Under the pieces are notes generated by a model. That model did not search any database. It was not told where the DNA came from and saw only the letters and a list, made by a program, of their open reading frames with translations. A program made the position numbers and the translations under genes. Below are positions 62,801-64,000 of a stretch of 64,000 nt of DNA, one piece after another. This stretch comes from Sipunculus nudus. Its lineage: Eukaryota > Annelida > Sipuncula > Golfingiida > Sipunculidae. Numbering within the stretch: position 1 is the stretch's first letter; each line of letters starts with the position of its first letter. Location: the NCBI GenBank assembly GCA_026874595.1, contig CM049306.1, forward strand, positions 28,323,519-28,387,518, given 5' to 3'.

Positions 62801-63583
62801 AAACACAACATAGCTTGGCAGACTTGCTATCAAAAACACAGGGTTCTAGCCCTCGGCTATATGCTACACCTCAAAGTCAACCGTCACAGCTAACTAATAT
62901 TCAAGGATATTGTCTGTATTACACGTTTAAACTACTGACGTCACAGTAACACCTCTAAACATATGTATTTATCTTGTCTTCAAACCTGCATGGTCTTAGG
63001 AATATGACCACTGGAAGAACTAGGTCTTCAGGCAACTGTTCCGAGCATGCGGATCTAAACCTACGGAGTTCTTTCAGCTGAAAATTAAAATGCCCTACCT
63101 GCCTGAAACAAATTAAAAATATCCCCTGCATAGCTCACCATGTTCACACGCCTAGGAAAATAACTCCATTCTTGCTACAGAATGCATTGACCCCTATTTT
63201 CACCAAGTTTAAAAATAGTAACGCTGACATTTATAACATCTGGTAAATATGACATAGCAGACGATGTTACAGAGAAATGAATAAACCTACATGCATAAAG
63301 ATGTTTTTAACAAAAACGTTCAAAAATACAATTAAAGCAATAAAGCTATTTTTTAATTCTTGATGGTAATACTGTTCATGGTTTTGATTTTCATGTTAGG
63401 GATTATATATTTTAGTTTGTGGCTCATCCAAACTGTCAGCAGCATCTGACCAACATCTGGTACGGGAAGGAGATGGGCTTTATGCAGGGAGCGTCCTTCA
63501 TGAGACAGTTTGCCTACGTCACCCTTCTACTTCCGGCACTTCCGTTTCTCTGTATCGCCTACATCGTCAGTCCAGGGTCTAAG
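50603..63583 (+). CDS. TRPC: TRPC3/6/7-like cation channel, N-terminal half (3' end outside the window)
   Basis: Six phase-0 exons join into about 358 residues of a short transient receptor potential channel. TRPC channels are plasma-membrane Ca2+/Na+-permeable tetramers opened downstream of phospholipase C and diacylglycerol. The visible order is a short N-terminus (residues 1-30), an ankyrin region with NCVDYMGRNALHLAI (near 67-80) and DITPLILAAH (near 151-160), a zinc-site motif HX3CXCX2C (His181, Cys185, Cys187, Cys190), the TRP_2 signature SRSRLNAYKALASPAY (202-217), linker helices with ARLKMAIKY (about 290-298), FVAHPNCQQ (303-311), and a first hydrophobic segment near 334-353. NCVDYMG, ERPH, ASPAY and LCRGTQEVEAML favour the TRPC3/6/7 side, while a few positions resemble TRPC4/5. 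Introns are 438, 1238, 5782, 3430 and 1019 bases. Family members usually have about 750-1000 residues, so pore, S6 and TRP box lie past 64000. Start and first exon are less certain than the rest. Confidence 0.93.
51131..51316 (+). CDS. TRPC: TRPC exon 2 (ankyrin region)
   Basis: Sixty-two codons from LTSEERIYLNAARQGDPGML to DTIEVLMEK. LTSEERIYLNAA matches the opening of the TRPC ankyrin region (family form LTxEEExFLDAAE), and NCVDYMGRNAL matches TRPC3/6/7. The acceptor AG at 51129-51130 follows an A-rich run and is weak, but homology and phase make CTG at 51131 the natural start. The donor is AAG then GTGAGA. Confidence 0.93.
51372..52015 (+). mobile_element. tRNA-derived SINE, split by a MITE
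   Basis: An A box (TAGCAAAGTGG, 51377-51387) lies just left of the inserted MITE. The rest of the tRNA-like head, starting TTAAAGCGTGAGACTTCGG, lies just right of it, with B box GGTTTGATTCC at 51965-51975. Removing the insertion and one TTAA copy restores normal A-to-B spacing and a tRNA-like wording (AAGTGG then TTAAAGCG). The 3' body runs to about 52015 but its end is unclear. Confidence 0.7.
51392..51932. mobile_element. MITE with ~57-bp TIRs and TTAA target duplication
   Basis: The left end GGTAGCAGAGCTTGC and the right end GCCAGCTCTGCTACC are inverted copies. The similarity runs about 57 bases inward, with CAATCCAGAAGTTGTTTT matched by AAAACAACTTTTGGATTG. It is flanked by TCAA (51388-51391) and TTAA (51933-51936), a TTAA duplication with one later change. 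This is the target used by piggyBac-like and Kolobok-like elements. At 541 bases with no transposase, it is non-autonomous. Confidence 0.8.
52555..52662 (+). CDS. TRPC: TRPC exon 3 (ankyrin region)
   Basis: Thirty-six codons starting VNQECIEEALLHAINKGDVT and ending HPRYMAVEK, between acceptor TTTAG and donor AAG then GTAGAA, phase 0 at both ends. EALLHAINKGDVTIVRCMIDHP matches the TRPC ankyrin repeat normally written as ALLLAIxKGxVxIVxxILxHP. Confidence 0.93.
53398..53633 (+). repeat. 21-bp palindromic tandem array, left arm (11 units)
   Basis: Eleven head-to-tail units of 21 bases, each with the 12-base palindrome TCGTACGTACGA followed by a short CATAGTATC/CATATTATC spacer. Because 21 is a multiple of three and the unit has no stop in this frame, it reads as a repeated SRTYDI peptide. 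I treat that as an artefact. Confidence 0.97.
54544..54830. mobile_element. pogo/Tigger-like MITE in the foldback spacer
   Basis: It starts CAGTGAAAACTGGTCTAACG and ends TTTCCCTG, flanked on both sides by TA. CAG...CTG ends with a TA target and the phrase TCTAACGGACACC are typical of pogo-group elements. Internally the word CGGACA or CGGACG recurs about eight times at uneven spacing. No transposase is present. The inverted similarity beyond the outer few bases is weak. Confidence 0.6.
55435..55556 (-). repeat. Dispersed ~120-bp repeat carrying a hammerhead motif, copy 2
   Basis: Homologous to 30995-31112 over its whole length and likewise preceded by TA-rich sequence. It ends around AAAGCCGAGACTT, after which the two copies diverge. 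It contains the intact hammerhead described separately. Confidence 0.75.
55462..55509 (-). ncRNA. Hammerhead ribozyme motif (type I, intact core)
   Basis: Read on the minus strand from 55509 to 55462, the parts occur in order: stem I strand ATTCAC; core CTGATGA; stem II strands CGGG and CTCG around a six-base loop; GAA; stem III ACA and TGT around a GAC triloop; cleavage site after TGTT; then the stem I partner GTGAAT. All invariant core bases are present. A U-U mismatch sits at the base of stem II and stem II has one G-U pair. The very short stem III is typical of hammerheads in Penelope-like elements and metazoan retrozymes. Such elements self-cleave in their RNA, often as dimers. Transcription here is not known. 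Confidence 0.72.
55593..55613. repeat. Poly-G homopolymer
   Basis: Uninterrupted run of about 21 G in the foldback spacer. Confidence 0.95.
56044..56147. repeat. Composite (G)n(TA)n(GA)n tract
   Basis: A 17-base G run, then TA to about 56107, then GA to 56147. It sits at the inner boundary of the right foldback arm. At the matching left-arm position only a short CTCTTTCTCTC is present, so the tract expanded on the right. Confidence 0.95.
57532..57595. repeat. (TA)n microsatellite in the right foldback arm
   Basis: A long TA run inside sequence of the right arm that is absent from the left arm. Confidence 0.95.
57657..57913 (-). repeat. 21-bp palindromic tandem array, right arm (12 units)
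   Basis: Reverse complement of the left array, with twelve units and more spacer variation (GATAATA, GATAGTA, GATACTA, one AAATACTA). The copy number differs by one from the left arm. Open frames on both strands, including the 174-codon minus frame at 57481-58005, are by-products. Confidence 0.97.
58445..58801 (+). CDS. TRPC: TRPC exon 4 (ankyrin end, zinc motif, TRP_2 signature)
   Basis: One hundred and nineteen codons between acceptor TTTCAG and donor AAG then GTAAGA, phase 0 at both ends. It contains FPPDITPLILAAH (last ankyrin repeat), ERPHAIHCACEDC (the HX3CXCX2C zinc-site motif seen in TRPC structures), SLKRSRSRLNAYKALASPAY (TRP_2 signature) and ELRQEMMKVGEVEKEFK. This exon alone is enough to identify the family. 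Confidence 0.97.
58802..62231 (+). other. TRPC intron 4
   Basis: A GT-AG intron of 3430 bases, AT-rich. A (CT)n microsatellite lies at 59804-59853. The 85-codon open frame at 61378-61635 has no recognised domain. No other element is seen. Confidence 0.85.
59804..59853. repeat. (CT)n microsatellite
   Basis: Pure CT run of about 50 bases in intron 4. Confidence 0.95.
62232..62396 (+). CDS. TRPC: TRPC exon 5 (linker helices)
   Basis: Fifty-five codons starting NEYLGLVEQCMNFACELMDL and ending RLKMAIKYSEKK, between acceptor CTGCCAG and donor AAG then GTAAGG, phase 0 at both ends. CRGTQEVEAML and LKMAIKY align with the TRPC linker-helix region that leads to the membrane domain. Confidence 0.95.
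62397..63415 (+). other. TRPC intron 5
   Basis: A GT-AG intron of 1019 bases. No repeat or coding signal is recognised. Confidence 0.85.
63416..63583 (+). CDS. TRPC: TRPC exon 6 (pre-S1 and first hydrophobic segment)
   Basis: Fifty-six codons starting FVAHPNCQQHLTNIWYGKEM and ending YIVSPGSK after acceptor TTTTAG. FVAHPNCQQ is near-invariant in TRPC channels. QFAYVTLLLPALPFLCIAYI is a hydrophobic segment, and the SPGSK end aligns with the APxS/SPxS bend that follows it in the family. The exon end at AAG is followed by GCACGT, so the donor appears to be GC. Without splicing there the frame stops four codons later. Confidence 0.93.
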
Positions 63584-64000
63584 GCACGTTTCATCTGATG
63601 ACTAACATTGAATATTTCCTGTCTTTTGGAATATCCGACATTAAGTTACATTAGATAATCGAAGGGTTAATGACGGTGCATCGTTATATAAACGCCCAAT
63701 CAATTAACTCCCCATACGTGCCAAACGGGTGAGTGTTTACAGGTTTTTGTCTCAGAGTTTATAAAGTTAACCTTTTAACATTGAAATCACATCCCATTTT
63801 TCTCATGTTGCAGCACAGATTGGCCTTGTTAAACAGTCTGTAAATGAGTCAATATGTAATTCAATTAATTAATATTTTGTAATTGAGTTGCCATATAAAG
63901 TCCGCATTCGATCATATTAAATGAGGCATTATTTCAGTGTATGACTATGAAAACATGTTGACCAATTTCCGAATATCATGGTAGTTTATATGTTAGTGAA
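63584..64000 (+). other. Start of TRPC intron 6
   Basis: AT-rich sequence beginning with the presumed GC donor. The next exon, with S1 onward, is not in the window. Confidence 0.7.

Overview
The window looks like a piece of a large, AT-rich, repeat-laden animal nuclear genome, most likely a marine lophotrochozoan such as a mollusc. The evidence is a multi-exon TRPC cation-channel gene, long introns, many (TA)n, (GA)n and poly-G tracts, several small non-autonomous transposons, and repeat families of a kind seen in marine invertebrates. The clade assignment is inference. No bacterial, viral or plasmid gene organisation is seen.

The one gene I can name is a TRPC3/6/7-like channel on the + strand. 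Its 5' part runs from a probable start codon at 50603 to the end of an exon at 63583. Six exons (50603-50692, 51131-51316, 52555-52662, 58445-58801, 62232-62396, 63416-63583) are all phase 0 and join into about 358 residues. They cover the ankyrin region, a His/Cys zinc-binding motif, the TRP_2 signature, linker helices and the first hydrophobic segment. The pore, S6 and TRP box must lie beyond the right edge. The last donor appears to be GC rather than GT. A second possible upstream exon lies at 49559-49652. A separate CpG-rich putative first exon of an unidentified gene lies at 6196-6348.

The rest is intergenic or intronic DNA with recognisable mobile elements. At 2462-3858 there is a long-TIR element with a GC-rich, palindrome-packed element nested inside it. 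At 1340-2260 (minus) and 32340-34040 (plus) are two arrays of a diverged ~155-170 bp satellite whose core is GGTCANNNTGACC. At 31120-31552 is a 433-bp LTR element in miniature (two ~157-bp LTRs, a tRNA-Pro-type primer binding site and a polypurine tract) whose LTRs contain a tRNA-like A box and B box. At 43249-44030 is a 41-bp tandem array.

Inside the channel gene, intron 2 holds a TTAA-flanked MITE that landed between the A and B boxes of a tRNA-derived SINE. Intron 3 holds a 4.6-kb foldback-type element (53354-57954) with a perfect 6-bp target duplication, long inverted arms carrying tandem 21-bp palindromic units, and a spacer containing a pogo-like MITE and a hammerhead ribozyme motif on the minus strand (55462-55509). 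A related copy at 31022-31066 has lost three core bases. These two ribozyme copies, the foldback element and the tRNA-like LTR are the most interesting non-genic signals.
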